Assembly: GCA_016868475.1 (NCBI GenBank) | Contig: VGGU01000002.1 | Coordinates: forward strand, 1 to 64,000 | Origin: Bacteroidota bacterium | Lineage (GTDB): Bacteria; Bacteroidota; Bacteroidia; Chitinophagales; Chitinophagaceae | DNA: 64,000 nt | Reading direction: 5' to 3' | In this document: positions 1 through 8,070 of the stretch, one piece after another | How the letters are laid out: every line of letters starts with the position of its first letter | Position numbering within the stretch: position 1 is the first letter of the stretch | Translations under genes and position numbers: made by a program | Notes under the pieces: generated by a model | Databases searched by the model: none | What the model saw: only the letters and a program-made list of their open reading frames with translations | Told to the model about the DNA's origin: nothing

Positions 1-96
1 GATTTCTGTGCAAAGATTTTCTGCGCGTAACCGAAGCGCCAGCGAGCCTCCCATTAACCCAATACCAATAATTGCTATTTTCTTTTGTGTGTTCAT
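1..96 (-). CDS. prephenate dehydrogenase-like protein, N-terminal fragment (runs off left edge)
   Basis: Only the first 32 codons are present; the gene continues beyond position 1. The start ATG is at 96-94. Residues 7-18 form a Rossmann dinucleotide-binding start (IAIIGIGLMGGS) followed by LALRLR, which is the usual opening of TyrA-type prephenate dehydrogenases (prephenate to 4-hydroxyphenylpyruvate, NAD(P)-linked, tyrosine synthesis). Other NAD(P)-dependent dehydrogenases such as pyrroline-5-carboxylate reductase start similarly, so the family call is likely but not secure. It lies 134 bp downstream of ric on the same strand and may have its own promoter. Confidence 0.65.
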   Translation of the reverse strand, partial: MNTQKKIAIIGIGLMGGSLALRLRAENLCTEI

Positions 97-230
97 CTTA
101 AATCTGCCCAATCAGCATTTTTTTAAATATAGAGGATATTAAACGTATTAAGAAATCCAATTACGTTAACCCAATAACATACGGGAAAGGGCTACTCGAA
201 GCAGCTTAGTTGTTGTTTACTTGTTATTTT

Positions 231-935
231 TCAATAACGGCTAAACAAAACATTGTTCTCAAGGTGTACGTGCTGATGCAAATCTTGCTCAAAGCGATGC
301 AGCGAATCATATAAAACGCGGAAGGTTGTGCAGGCATTTTGTGGGGGTTGGTATTGGTCTGTGATGGCGCGAATCTTAGCCATTACTTCCCCGGCATGAT
401 CGTGTTCATGTTCCATGGCTGCAATTGGTTCTTTGACAGAAGCAAGGTTCTTGGTTAAAGATGCCGTTTCAGAATTTTGAACCGTCTCCAATTGTTTTAT
501 TATGGGAAAAAGAATTTCTTCTTCCTTTTGTAAATGTGGCATCAATTCATTGTACAATTCTTCGACCAGCAACAACAATTTGTTCAGGTTGGGGAGACGT
601 TCGCCATGTTTTGAAGCTACCTTTTGTGCGTATCCCAAAATTCGAGGAAGTTCTTCTTTCACATATACATGATGCGTATCAACTATATACTCGCACAAAT
701 CAACCGAGGATAGTTTTTCGTAAGGGAAACCATATTTGCCCGTAGTGGTTGATTGTAAAATATTTTGAAGAGCTGTTTCTACCGCCTGGGTGTTTAATCC
801 TTTTTCTTCGCAAGCAACCAGCAGACTTCTTTTTCCCTTGCAACAAAAATCAAGTTCGTATTTTTCAAATACGGTGGCAGCCCTGCTGTTTTCCTTAACA
901 ATGGTTGCTAATGTTTTTTCTGATAGATTTTCCAT
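231..935 (-). CDS. ric: iron-sulfur cluster repair di-iron protein (Ric/ScdA/YtfE family)
   Basis: The 234-residue protein has the ScdA N-terminal domain with the paired cysteines C31-C32 in CCKGKRSL. A hemerythrin-like four-helix domain follows, with His/Glu ligand motifs (DTHHVYVKEE, MPHLQKEEEIL, MEHEHDHAGE, HQHVHLENN). The family repairs iron-sulfur clusters damaged by nitric oxide or oxidative stress in the cytoplasm. It starts 10 bp after nosY and is the last gene of the nos operon, which fits protection from NO during denitrification. The length is normal and all ligand motifs are visible. Confidence 0.93.
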   Translation of the reverse strand: MENLSEKTLATIVKENSRAATVFEKYELDFCCKGKRSLLVACEEKGLNTQAVETALQNILQSTTTGKYGFPYEKLSSVDLCEYIVDTHHVYVKEELPRILGYAQKVASKHGERLPNLNKLLLLVEELYNELMPHLQKEEEILFPIIKQLETVQNSETASLTKNLASVKEPIAAMEHEHDHAGEVMAKIRAITDQYQPPQNACTTFRVLYDSLHRFEQDLHQHVHLENNVLFSRY

Positions 936-945
936 AAATATATTT

Positions 946-1713
946 TTACATGTCTTTCTTTAAAAATTTTCGCTTGGCCAATCCCAAAGGAAATGCTGCC
1001 CATAAAATCAAAACACCAAGAGTAAAAATGGTTCCATAGGCATTCCCAAAAAAGTTTTTATAAATAGCCCCGGTGTAGCCCATTAAAGCGCTTACATCCA
1101 TCTTAAGCATGATTACAATTCTTGCTAAGTCAATTGGGTTCAATGCAGACAATAACAGCGTTAGTTTTTCCATAGGGTAATCACTTAACGCAAAAAGCAA
1201 CATCAGCAGAATTCCGTCATAGATCAAAGAAAAATAAAACCAAAGCAATAGTGCCAATCCAATACCTTTTGCTTTGTCCCTTGCGTGAACAGAAGTGAAG
1301 AGGGCCATGCTGATGAAAACAAGCGTGAGAAGACTTCCTGTTATCAGTAATGAAATACCTATAGCATCTGGTGAATAAAACAACACAGGAAGCCCCACAC
1401 CCAACCAAAATGCACCCAATAAACTAAGTACAAGCCCAAAATACTCACTGAGTAGCACACGGGTTCTGCTTAAGGGTTGAGCTAACATCAATTCAATAAA
1501 CTCGTATGAGTTATAATAGTGTATTGTGGTAAAGATCAAACTCACTAGTGGCAAAACTGTTAGTACAATGGTAAGTAGACTAAGTATGGCCTTGCTGGAG
1601 TTTTCTTCCAACTGAAACAAACCGGCGGTTATTAAAAATAAAAAAGCCGCATACAGCAAAACAATTTTGTTGCGCAGAATATCATAGAGCACGTATCGTG
1701 TAAGCTTCATCAT
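946..1713 (-). CDS. nosY: NosY-type ABC transporter permease
   Basis: The 255-residue membrane protein has about six hydrophobic segments (roughly residues 18-33, 45-68, 85-113, 119-142, 150-176, 229-248), typical of ABC-2 permeases. It sits 4 bp downstream of the nosF ATPase and inside the nos cluster, which identifies it as NosY. This is the membrane part of the NosDFY complex needed to assemble the copper-sulfur centre CuZ of nitrous-oxide reductase. The sequence alone would only support ABC-2 permease; the specific name rests on context. Confidence 0.88.
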   Translation of the reverse strand: MMKLTRYVLYDILRNKIVLLYAAFLFLITAGLFQLEENSSKAILSLLTIVLTVLPLVSLIFTTIHYYNSYEFIELMLAQPLSRTRVLLSEYFGLVLSLLGAFWLGVGLPVLFYSPDAIGISLLITGSLLTLVFISMALFTSVHARDKAKGIGLALLLWFYFSLIYDGILLMLLFALSDYPMEKLTLLLSALNPIDLARIVIMLKMDVSALMGYTGAIYKNFFGNAYGTIFTLGVLILWAAFPLGLAKRKFLKKDM

Positions 1714-1717
1714 GGTT

Positions 1718-2434
1718 TTACCCTTGAGTGTTTTTTTGTTGACGCATAATTTGCGCTATAGCCAGACCTAGTTTTTCTTCGCCGGTTTCCCGCTGAAGGG
1801 TGGGCAGATCTTTTTTAAATATAAGCCGTCCCTCCTGCATGTAAGCCACATGGGTGGTTAGTTCTTGAAGATCGCTCAACACATGAGAGGTTACAATAAT
1901 CAGTTTATTCTTTTTCTTTTCTTGAGCTATTTTTGCTTTTAGAATTTCGGTAGCCAGAGGGTCTAGGCCCGCTGTGGGCTCGTCCAATATCAGCACAGGT
2001 GGATTAAAAAGAAAAGCAAGAGCGGCATTTACTTTTTGCTTGGTGCCACCACTAAGTGTTCCAAGCGGTTTTTCACAAAGCAAATCCATGTTAAACTCTT
2101 CTTCCAGTTGAGTATCTTGATTTGAGGTGTTTCTGATTTCTCTGATCATGGTGAGCAATTGCCCCACTTTCATATTATCGGGATAACGTCCAATCTGTGG
2201 CATGTACCCAATGGATGCTCTATACGCAGGGCTTCCGTTAACCGTTGCTCCATTAACCGTAATAACCCCTTTGTCTGGCTTGATCAATCCAAGTATTGCT
2301 TTGATAAGGGTTGTTTTACCGGAGCCATTTGGGCCAATCAGCGAAACCACTTCGCCGGCATTAAACTGCATGTTGATTCCTTTCAAAACCTCCAGTTTAC
2401 CAAAACGCTTATATAAATTTTCAATTACAATCAT
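1718..2434 (-). CDS. nosF: NosF copper-assembly ABC transporter ATPase
   Basis: The 238-residue ATP-binding subunit has Walker A GPNGSGKT at residues 34-41, the signature LSGG at 127-130 and Walker B ending in LDEPTAGLD around 150-158. With NosY and the periplasmic NosD it forms the transporter-like complex for CuZ maturation of NosZ. Its ATG overlaps the stop codon of nosD (ATGA at 2431-2434), so translation is probably coupled. Nothing is truncated. Confidence 0.93.
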   Translation of the reverse strand: MIVIENLYKRFGKLEVLKGINMQFNAGEVVSLIGPNGSGKTTLIKAILGLIKPDKGVITVNGATVNGSPAYRASIGYMPQIGRYPDNMKVGQLLTMIREIRNTSNQDTQLEEEFNMDLLCEKPLGTLSGGTKQKVNAALAFLFNPPVLILDEPTAGLDPLATEILKAKIAQEKKKNKLIIVTSHVLSDLQELTTHVAYMQEGRLIFKKDLPTLQRETGEEKLGLAIAQIMRQQKNTQG

Positions 2435-3669
2435 AATAAAAGTTGCTTCATTACAGGACGTTCATCGCGCAGCAGTTCAGGAGTTAAACTGGGAATAGCT
2501 CTTTCTGCTTTGTCCAACAGGGTAACTATAAAACTGCGAAACAATAACAGGGTGGTGGGATTTTGTTCTATGAGCATCGAATACAGTGTGGCTGGATGAT
2601 GGGGAATGTCGCCTCGTCCATCACGGTCCAAATCATATCCTTCATATTTATCCCAATAATTTTGGGTGAATTTGTTGAGCACCAGAGTCCCGTTGGTCCC
2701 TATATCAAAACTGTTTCCTATAAAATTATTTTTTTCAAACAGATTATCGTCACAACTGGCTTGCACTTTCATAGCCCACCCATTGGCTTGAAACAGGTTT
2801 TGTTTTACTTGAAGCCGGCTACTACCCTCCATGAGAACCCCAACCGTGTTGCGGATAAATTTATTTTTTTCAATGTGACTATCCGTAATGTCTTTTAACA
2901 ATAAACCATAAGACGATGCACCCCAGTTTTGCTGAAACCAATTGTTGAGCATCGTTACGTTTTTTGAATACATTACTGCTACTCCAGCTCCGTTATCAAT
3001 AAACTTATTGTGCCCATAATAATCGGAATTAGAAAACATAAAATGAAGACCGTATCGAATGTTTTTTCGACTAAAGTTTTTTTCAATTTTAGAATCGGTC
3101 ACAAATTCAAAATATATACCATCCCGATGTCCTCTAATATTGTTGTTATAAATGTGCGCTTGGCTGCATTTCCATAAGTGAATTCCGTTCCCGGTCATCT
3201 GTTCCGAGGCGGGCGATCCGATAATATCATTATCGTGAATTTGCGTACGCGTAGAATTAGACACATGAATTGCAAAATAAGCATTGAAAATTTGCACGTT
3301 TGATATGGTCACACTATCCGTGTCTATTACTTTGATAGCCGCAAAGTCATTCATGGCGGAATACCCCGACCGATCAAAGGAAAGGCCAGACACTTCTACC
3401 TTGTTTGCATTGATCAGCAATATTTCGTACTTATTCTCTCCATCAAACAACGGAGACCCTTCTCCCAAGAGGGTAAGTCTTTTGTTTATTACTAAATTTT
3501 TTTCTTTGTAAACCCCGGGAAGAATTCGGATAGTATCCCCTTCTTTGGCTAATTGAATGGCCTTATTTAATGAAGTAATAGTCTGGTTTTTCCCCACTAG
3601 TAGAACAGCTCCTTGGACGGAGCTGTTCAGTAAAAAAATTACCCCAAAATAAAAAACTACTTTACTCAA
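2431..3669 (-). CDS. nosD: NosD periplasmic copper-binding/beta-helix protein
   Basis: The 412-residue protein starts with a Sec signal peptide (residues 1-20, ending SVQGA). It continues as a right-handed parallel beta-helix with many N-rich rungs of the CASH/NosD type (about residues 90-330, for example RDGIYFEF and YGLLLKD). NosD is the periplasmic component that works with NosF/NosY in assembling the CuZ site of NosZ. The start is a TTG at 3669 overlapping the nosL stop (TTGA). It is chosen because the signal peptide begins exactly there and no in-frame ATG lies before it. Confidence 0.92.
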   Translation of the reverse strand: MSKVVFYFGVIFLLNSSVQGAVLLVGKNQTITSLNKAIQLAKEGDTIRILPGVYKEKNLVINKRLTLLGEGSPLFDGENKYEILLINANKVEVSGLSFDRSGYSAMNDFAAIKVIDTDSVTISNVQIFNAYFAIHVSNSTRTQIHDNDIIGSPASEQMTGNGIHLWKCSQAHIYNNNIRGHRDGIYFEFVTDSKIEKNFSRKNIRYGLHFMFSNSDYYGHNKFIDNGAGVAVMYSKNVTMLNNWFQQNWGASSYGLLLKDITDSHIEKNKFIRNTVGVLMEGSSRLQVKQNLFQANGWAMKVQASCDDNLFEKNNFIGNSFDIGTNGTLVLNKFTQNYWDKYEGYDLDRDGRGDIPHHPATLYSMLIEQNPTTLLLFRSFIVTLLDKAERAIPSLTPELLRDERPVMKQLLL

Positions 3670-4106
3670 GGCACTATTTTTTTTATCTCCTCCCAGGTGT
3701 AAATTTTTCCATCCCGATTATTATTAAATTTAACAGCAGCCTCCTTAGCGCTAAATGCGGCCACTCGGCTTCCCATTGGGGTGAGAATATAATCGGCATA
3801 TATAAAAGAGGCTGTTGAAACAGCAAGCAGTTCTCCCTTTTTTTCAAAATTTACAACCAAAGTCTCCTTGGTGTCTTTTGGGGCAACGGCGCCGGAACGC
3901 ATGAATCGGAGCAAACAATTTACATCGTCAAATTTGAACACCTTCCCCTTTTTGGTTACTAGTTCGCAACCGAATTTTTCATCCATTAGGGTCATTTTAC
4001 AAAAATGGCATAGGTCCGTGCCAAATATGATGGGTTCCTGTTGCGCACTACAAGAGAGTAATGAACCGGCTACAAGAAGCCATATATAAACAATTCGTAA
4101 ACTCAT
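3666..4106 (-). CDS. nosL: NosL copper chaperone lipoprotein
   Basis: The protein has 146 residues from the ATG at 4106. It has a lipoprotein signal peptide with the lipid-attachment Cys at residue 19 (SLLSC). A Cys pair, C33-x2-C36, is followed by M38 (DLCHFCKM), the Cu(I)-binding arrangement of NosL. The family delivers copper to NosZ in the periplasm. A longer reading frame to 4184 exists, but the lipobox fixes the start at 4106, one base after the stop of the upstream membrane-protein gene. nosL also overlaps nosD by 4 bp. Confidence 0.9.
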   Translation of the reverse strand: MSLRIVYIWLLVAGSLLSCSAQQEPIIFGTDLCHFCKMTLMDEKFGCELVTKKGKVFKFDDVNCLLRFMRSGAVAPKDTKETLVVNFEKKGELLAVSTASFIYADYILTPMGSRVAAFSAKEAAVKFNNNRDGKIYTWEEIKKIVP

Positions 4107-4107
4107 G

Positions 4108-4695
4108 TTACTTGATTTGCTTTTTGGGGTTCCTCCATTCAAAATACCATACACCAAAAGCCAACCCAGCTGCTGCAATAACAATCCACCCTCCTATATC
4201 GGGAAAAGAATACGCATCAAAATTCAACAACCGCTTATGTCCAAAGACCGGGGGTTGGTAAGAGAATCCTGGTACTTGAATCGCGGCTTTAGGATCAAGT
4301 TCGTGTCCGTATTTATACCCCCATTGATAGAAATCATAAAGAGCCAGCGCTCCCCCTATGACGGTAAGGATCAAATAATAAAAAAGTAGTTTTCTATTTC
4401 CAACAATGGCAATGATCATTCCTAAAAGTATATAAAACCCTACAACATAAGGAAGAAAAATAAATTCAGGAAACATTTCAACACTGATATGTTTCATGCC
4501 AATGTAGTGATTGAGGCCATTAATAATTTCTACGTCGCCAGATAATCCATTGATCCAAATGTTCATCATTAATCCCTCGGGATACTGCGGAGCAAAAAGA
4601 TCAATTCTCCAAACGGGTAAGAAAAAAACAGCCACCAACGCGCCGGAAGCAAATGCTACCAACACACGAGAAACAACGCTTAATTTGTTTGCCAT
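4108..4695 (-). CDS. nos-cluster membrane protein of unknown function
   Basis: The protein has 195 residues from the ATG at 4695 (MANKLSVV). Four hydrophobic segments are visible (about 8-28, 79-98, 103-121, 167-184), with a loop of about 50 residues after the first (INGLNHYIGMKHI, likely periplasmic) rich in His and Met. The start at 4695 is preferred over one at 4746 because the latter would begin upstream of a strong hairpin (4710-4735) that follows the fasciclin gene. I do not recognise a named family. Its place between nosZ/fasciclin and nosL suggests a role in copper handling or NosZ maturation, an inference from context only. Confidence 0.75.
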   Translation of the reverse strand: MANKLSVVSRVLVAFASGALVAVFFLPVWRIDLFAPQYPEGLMMNIWINGLSGDVEIINGLNHYIGMKHISVEMFPEFIFLPYVVGFYILLGMIIAIVGNRKLLFYYLILTVIGGALALYDFYQWGYKYGHELDPKAAIQVPGFSYQPPVFGHKRLLNFDAYSFPDIGGWIVIAAAGLAFGVWYFEWRNPKKQIK

Positions 4696-4709
4696 AATAA
4701 GGAGAATAA

Positions 4710-4735
4710 GGACCGCAAGACAAGGCCTGCGGTCC
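4710..4735 (-). terminator. hairpin after the fasciclin gene, possible partial terminator
   Basis: An 8-bp perfect stem (GGACCGCA / TGCGGTCC) with a 10-nt loop begins 14 bases after the fasciclin stop codon. On the transcribed strand it is followed by TTATTCTCCTTATT, a weak U-rich tract. It could be a leaky terminator or an mRNA-end stabiliser that sets nosZ-fasciclin expression above that of the downstream assembly genes. Confidence 0.5.
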
Positions 4736-4749
4736 GATGAGGGCATGAT

Positions 4750-5310
4750 TTACTTGGCAGGAGGTAACAGTACCGCGTCAATCACATGAATGATTCCATT
4801 GCTGGCTTGAATAGAGGCCACAATGTTGGCGGTGCCGTTTACTTTTACTTTTCCGTCTTTCACAGTAAGTGTGATGTTGTCTCCGTTTGCCTGGCCAATC
4901 ATCTGACCATCTTTCATGTTTTCGACTTTATACACCGCAACAGCCACGTGATACTGAAGTATATTTTGTAAATCAGCCTTCTTATCATCTTGCATCAATC
5001 CTTCCACAGTTCCTTTAGGAAGTTGATCAAACGCTGCGTTAACGGGTGCAAAAACAGTAAAGGGCCCCGCATTAGATAATGCGGTTACCAATTCTGCTTG
5101 TTTCAAGGCAGCCACCAATGTTGTATGATCGGGCGATCCTACAGCAATCTTCACCACATCTTTTTGCGATTCGTCGTCCTGAACAGCCTCTTGTCCTCCC
5201 GCCACTACTTGCTCAGCAGATCCTGCGCTATCTGAAGATTGCGAGGCATCTCCACAGGAAATCAGGAATATTCCTGCAGCAAATAATAAAGAGAATGTTA
5301 TCTTTTTCAT
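4750..5310 (-). CDS. fasciclin (FAS1) domain lipoprotein
   Basis: The 186-residue protein has a lipoprotein signal peptide with the acceptor Cys at 19 (FLISC). A Ser/Asp/Glu/Gln-rich linker follows, then one FAS1 domain (about residues 53-184) with the hallmark FTVFAPVNAAF motif and the C-terminal NGIIHVIDAVLLP strand. FAS1 domains mediate adhesion or protein-protein contact at the cell surface. Here the gene sits directly after nosZ (7 bp apart) and before the nos assembly genes, an uncommon partner for N2O reduction. The domain call is secure; any role in denitrification is inferred from position. Confidence 0.92.
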   Translation of the reverse strand: MKKITFSLLFAAGIFLISCGDASQSSDSAGSAEQVVAGGQEAVQDDESQKDVVKIAVGSPDHTTLVAALKQAELVTALSNAGPFTVFAPVNAAFDQLPKGTVEGLMQDDKKADLQNILQYHVAVAVYKVENMKDGQMIGQANGDNITLTVKDGKVKVNGTANIVASIQASNGIIHVIDAVLLPPAK

Positions 5311-5317
5311 AATAGTA

Positions 5318-7300
5318 TTATTTATTGTCTGTGGGCAAATTGGTTCCGGTGCTAAAAGTTAGTGGCACGTTAGATCCCGCTGGGCTTACTCGGATATAAC
5401 CCTGCATTTCCTGGTGAAGCGCAGAACAGAAGTCGGTACAATACATTGGGTATACGCCGGTTTTTTCTGGCTTCCAAACAAGTGTTTGAGTTTCTCCTGG
5501 TAAAATGAGTAGTTCGGCATTGTTTGCGCCCTTCACCGCAAATCCATGGGGCACATCCCAGTCCTGCTCCAAATTGGTTACGTGGAAATAAACCACATCA
5601 CCCAATTTCACCCCTTCAATATTATCGGGAGTAAAGTGTGAACGAATTGAACTCATATACACGTGTACCTCTTTACCCTTACGCTCCACTTTTGCTTTTC
5701 CTTCTCCCAAAGCAGCATAAGGGTGTTTGTTTTCTTCCAGCTTATAGATTTTTTTACTTTTTGGCATTACCAAGGATGCGGGAATAGCTTCTGCATAGTG
5801 GGGTTCGCCAATAGTGGGGAAGTCAAGGATTAGCTTCATTTTTTCGCCACTGATGTCATAGATCTGTGCACTTTGTGTCAACTCTGGACCCGTGGGTAGA
5901 TAGCGATCTTTGGTAATTTTATTATATGCAACCACATACTTGCCGTGAGGTTTGCTGGTTGGTCCACCAGGTACACAAAGGTGTCCTATTGAATAATATG
6001 TAGGAACACGATCCAATACTTTCAATTCTTGAATATTCCATTTTACGATCTCTGAGGAAACAAAGAAGGAAGTATAAGCATTTCCCTTTCCATCAAACTC
6101 GGTGTGCAAGGGGCCTAATCCTGGTTTCTGAACTTCTCCATGCAATACAGCATCATATTTCAACACAGGAATACCATCGTATTCTCCATCGAAATTTTTA
6201 GCAGCTATTGCTTCTTGAATTTTTGTAAACGAGAACACAGGAATTACCGCAGCTAATTTACCGCTACCCACAATGTACTCTCCGGTAGGATCGGTGTCGC
6301 AACCGTGTGGTGATTTAGGACAAGGCATAAAATAAACCATGTCTGGGCAATCTTTGGGGTCCAACACCAGCACCTCTTCCTTAATAACAGAAGTAGCAGT
6401 ATGTGTTGATTCGTTAAACTTGTTGTGAGCATAGCGAACCTTTTTCTTCATTCCCTTTCCGGCTTTGGCATACTCTTCGGCTTTTTTCCAGTTTACCGCC
6501 ATAATAAAGTCTTTGTCCTTCTGAGATGCATTTACTTCAAGAAGCGTGTTTGCTTTTTCAGAATTATAGCAGCTGAAGAAGAACCATCCCGCAGATTTTC
6601 CCTTTCCTGCGCGCGCCAAGTCAAAATTGATGCCGGGTGCCAGGATTTGAAAAGAAAGGTTCATTTCTCCGGAAGTGGGATCTACACCTATAAAACTCAC
6701 AGTTCCTTTGAAGTTTTCTTTATAGGTGTTGATAGGAACATCGGTGTTGTCGCCAATAGGAACGCTGAATCTTGTTCCCGCTACCACATACTCTGAATTT
6801 TCTGTAATAAAAGGAGACGAGTGGTTACCAGCGCTATTGGGAATTTCTATGATTTCTGCGGTTCTGAAAGTCTGTAGATCTACTCTAGCAATACGGGGAG
6901 TATTGTTTGCATTACCAAATGCCCAACGGCCATCGTGTTCGCCCTTGGTTACAGACAAAGCTACGTGGTGTAGGTCGTCCCAAGGAACAAACCCGTGAGA
7001 GGTGTTTAGCATTGGTTTTGATTCTTCGGAATATCCCCAACCCTTTTCGGCATCAACCGAAAAAACAGGGATTACGCGGAATAGCCTGCCGGAGGGTAGA
7101 CCATAAACAGACATTTGCCCACTAAAACCGCCGGAAACAAAATTGTAAAACTCGTCGTACGTACCTGGGGCTACATAGGCTTTTGCGGCAGCATCAGCGC
7201 CTACCCCAGAGGACCCCCCCTTGGGCTTACATGACTGTTGCCCAAACAATCCAAACGCTACTACGGCAAAAAGCCAAGCCAATTGTTTAAATTTTTTCAT
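5318..7300 (-). CDS. nosZ: nitrous-oxide reductase, clade II (Sec-exported)
   Basis: The 660-residue protein reduces N2O to N2 in the periplasm. The N-terminus is a Sec or lipoprotein-like signal (hydrophobic 8-20, Cys at 24) without a twin-arginine motif, which marks clade II enzymes. The seven-bladed propeller domain carries His-rich CuZ ligand motifs such as H102, H111-H112 and H122. The C-terminal cupredoxin domain holds the CuA site: C621, C625, H629 and M632 in MYCTDFCSALHQEM, plus the upstream His in VPHGF. It follows a cytochrome c gene by 36 bp and precedes the fasciclin gene. Confidence 0.97.
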   Translation of the reverse strand: MKKFKQLAWLFAVVAFGLFGQQSCKPKGGSSGVGADAAAKAYVAPGTYDEFYNFVSGGFSGQMSVYGLPSGRLFRVIPVFSVDAEKGWGYSEESKPMLNTSHGFVPWDDLHHVALSVTKGEHDGRWAFGNANNTPRIARVDLQTFRTAEIIEIPNSAGNHSSPFITENSEYVVAGTRFSVPIGDNTDVPINTYKENFKGTVSFIGVDPTSGEMNLSFQILAPGINFDLARAGKGKSAGWFFFSCYNSEKANTLLEVNASQKDKDFIMAVNWKKAEEYAKAGKGMKKKVRYAHNKFNESTHTATSVIKEEVLVLDPKDCPDMVYFMPCPKSPHGCDTDPTGEYIVGSGKLAAVIPVFSFTKIQEAIAAKNFDGEYDGIPVLKYDAVLHGEVQKPGLGPLHTEFDGKGNAYTSFFVSSEIVKWNIQELKVLDRVPTYYSIGHLCVPGGPTSKPHGKYVVAYNKITKDRYLPTGPELTQSAQIYDISGEKMKLILDFPTIGEPHYAEAIPASLVMPKSKKIYKLEENKHPYAALGEGKAKVERKGKEVHVYMSSIRSHFTPDNIEGVKLGDVVYFHVTNLEQDWDVPHGFAVKGANNAELLILPGETQTLVWKPEKTGVYPMYCTDFCSALHQEMQGYIRVSPAGSNVPLTFSTGTNLPTDNK

Positions 7301-7336
7301 GTTAAATATTTTTTAATGTTTAAAATATAGATTGAG

Positions 7337-7810
7337 TTATTTTTCTCCATCGTTACTGCGCATAAACTCCAGCACCGTGCGGGCCTCTTCTTTTCCAATG
7401 TTTTGATTAGGCATTCTAACCAGGCATAGCTCTAGCAGCTTCTGTGCCTCAGGGTCTTTTTCCAACATCATATCCACGTTAATAATCATATTCATAATCC
7501 ATTCGGGCTTTCTTTTGGTGGTTAATCCTTTCCAGCCCGGACCCACAACTTTTTCTTCGGTTAGTTTATGACAAGACTGGCACTTTAGCTCATAACTTGC
7601 TTTTCCTTCGGAAACCATTTTTGAATCCAGCGGATTACTAATGGTAATATCTCCTTCCTTTATTTCCGTGCCATGAACTTCTGGCTGGTTTTTGGTCAGG
7701 TCTTCAAGTTTTACAACAGGTTGATCTTCCTGAACACCTTCGTTGCAGGAAAAAATTACTATGGCTCCAATAATAAAAGTTAAAACCAAAAGTGTGTTTT
7801 TCATCTTCAT
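7337..7810 (-). CDS. c-type cytochrome lipoprotein, likely electron donor for NosZ
   Basis: The 157-residue protein has a lipoprotein signal (Cys at 22 in IVIFSC) and a single haem-binding site CQSCH (C77, C80, H81). A candidate axial Met lies at 133 (RMPNQN). As the first gene of the nos operon it most likely shuttles electrons to NosZ from quinol-oxidising complexes on the periplasmic side, as small cytochromes c do in clade II nos clusters. The donor role is inferred; the haem site is seen directly. Confidence 0.92.
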   Translation of the reverse strand: MKMKNTLLVLTFIIGAIVIFSCNEGVQEDQPVVKLEDLTKNQPEVHGTEIKEGDITISNPLDSKMVSEGKASYELKCQSCHKLTEEKVVGPGWKGLTTKRKPEWIMNMIINVDMMLEKDPEAQKLLELCLVRMPNQNIGKEEARTVLEFMRSNDGEK

Positions 7811-7919
7811 AAATTGTGGTTTGGGTGATGTAGAGTTTAGGCGTGTTTTTTAGTCTTTCACGAAGGTCAAAGGTTGGTCTTTTCTGTTTTTTGTTTGTTG
7901 AACTTCGTCATCTCCCTGG

Positions 7920-7933
7920 TTGACAATAATCAG
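7920..7933. promoter_or_regulatory. FNR/CRP-like half-palindromic site upstream of the nos operon
   Basis: TTGACAATAATCAG fits the FNR/CRP pattern TTGAT-N4-ATCAA with one mismatch in each half. It lies about 110 bp upstream of the cytochrome c start, where an oxygen- or NO-sensing CRP-family regulator could act on the nos operon. No TAnnTTTG element was found next to it, so the promoter is unlocated. Confidence 0.35.
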
Positions 7934-7941
7934 TTTTTTGT

Positions 7942-7956
7942 TTGCGCCAGGCGCAA
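7942..7956. promoter_or_regulatory. perfect GC-rich palindrome in the nos/glpD divergent region
   Basis: TTGCGCC-A-GGCGCAA is a perfect 7-bp inverted repeat with a one-base centre, standing out in AT-rich intergenic DNA. It lies between the divergently transcribed nos operon and glpD, so it could be an operator for either. A centre of one base is too tight for a normal RNA hairpin loop. Confidence 0.35.
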
Positions 7957-8070
7957 CCGGTCTTTTGTTTGGAAAAAGTACACAAGGCATTATCTTCGGT
8001 ATCAACTGATTGTGTTCTTTGTTGAACCCCCCGCTCGAATTGATTGATTTTCTATCAGATACCACTTCAA

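Noticed and set aside
7850-8065. 71-codon minus-strand frame between cytochrome c and glpD
   Set aside because: It has no recognisable motif, covers the region with the regulatory dyads, and looks like an open frame in intergenic DNA. A small nos-operon protein cannot be fully excluded.
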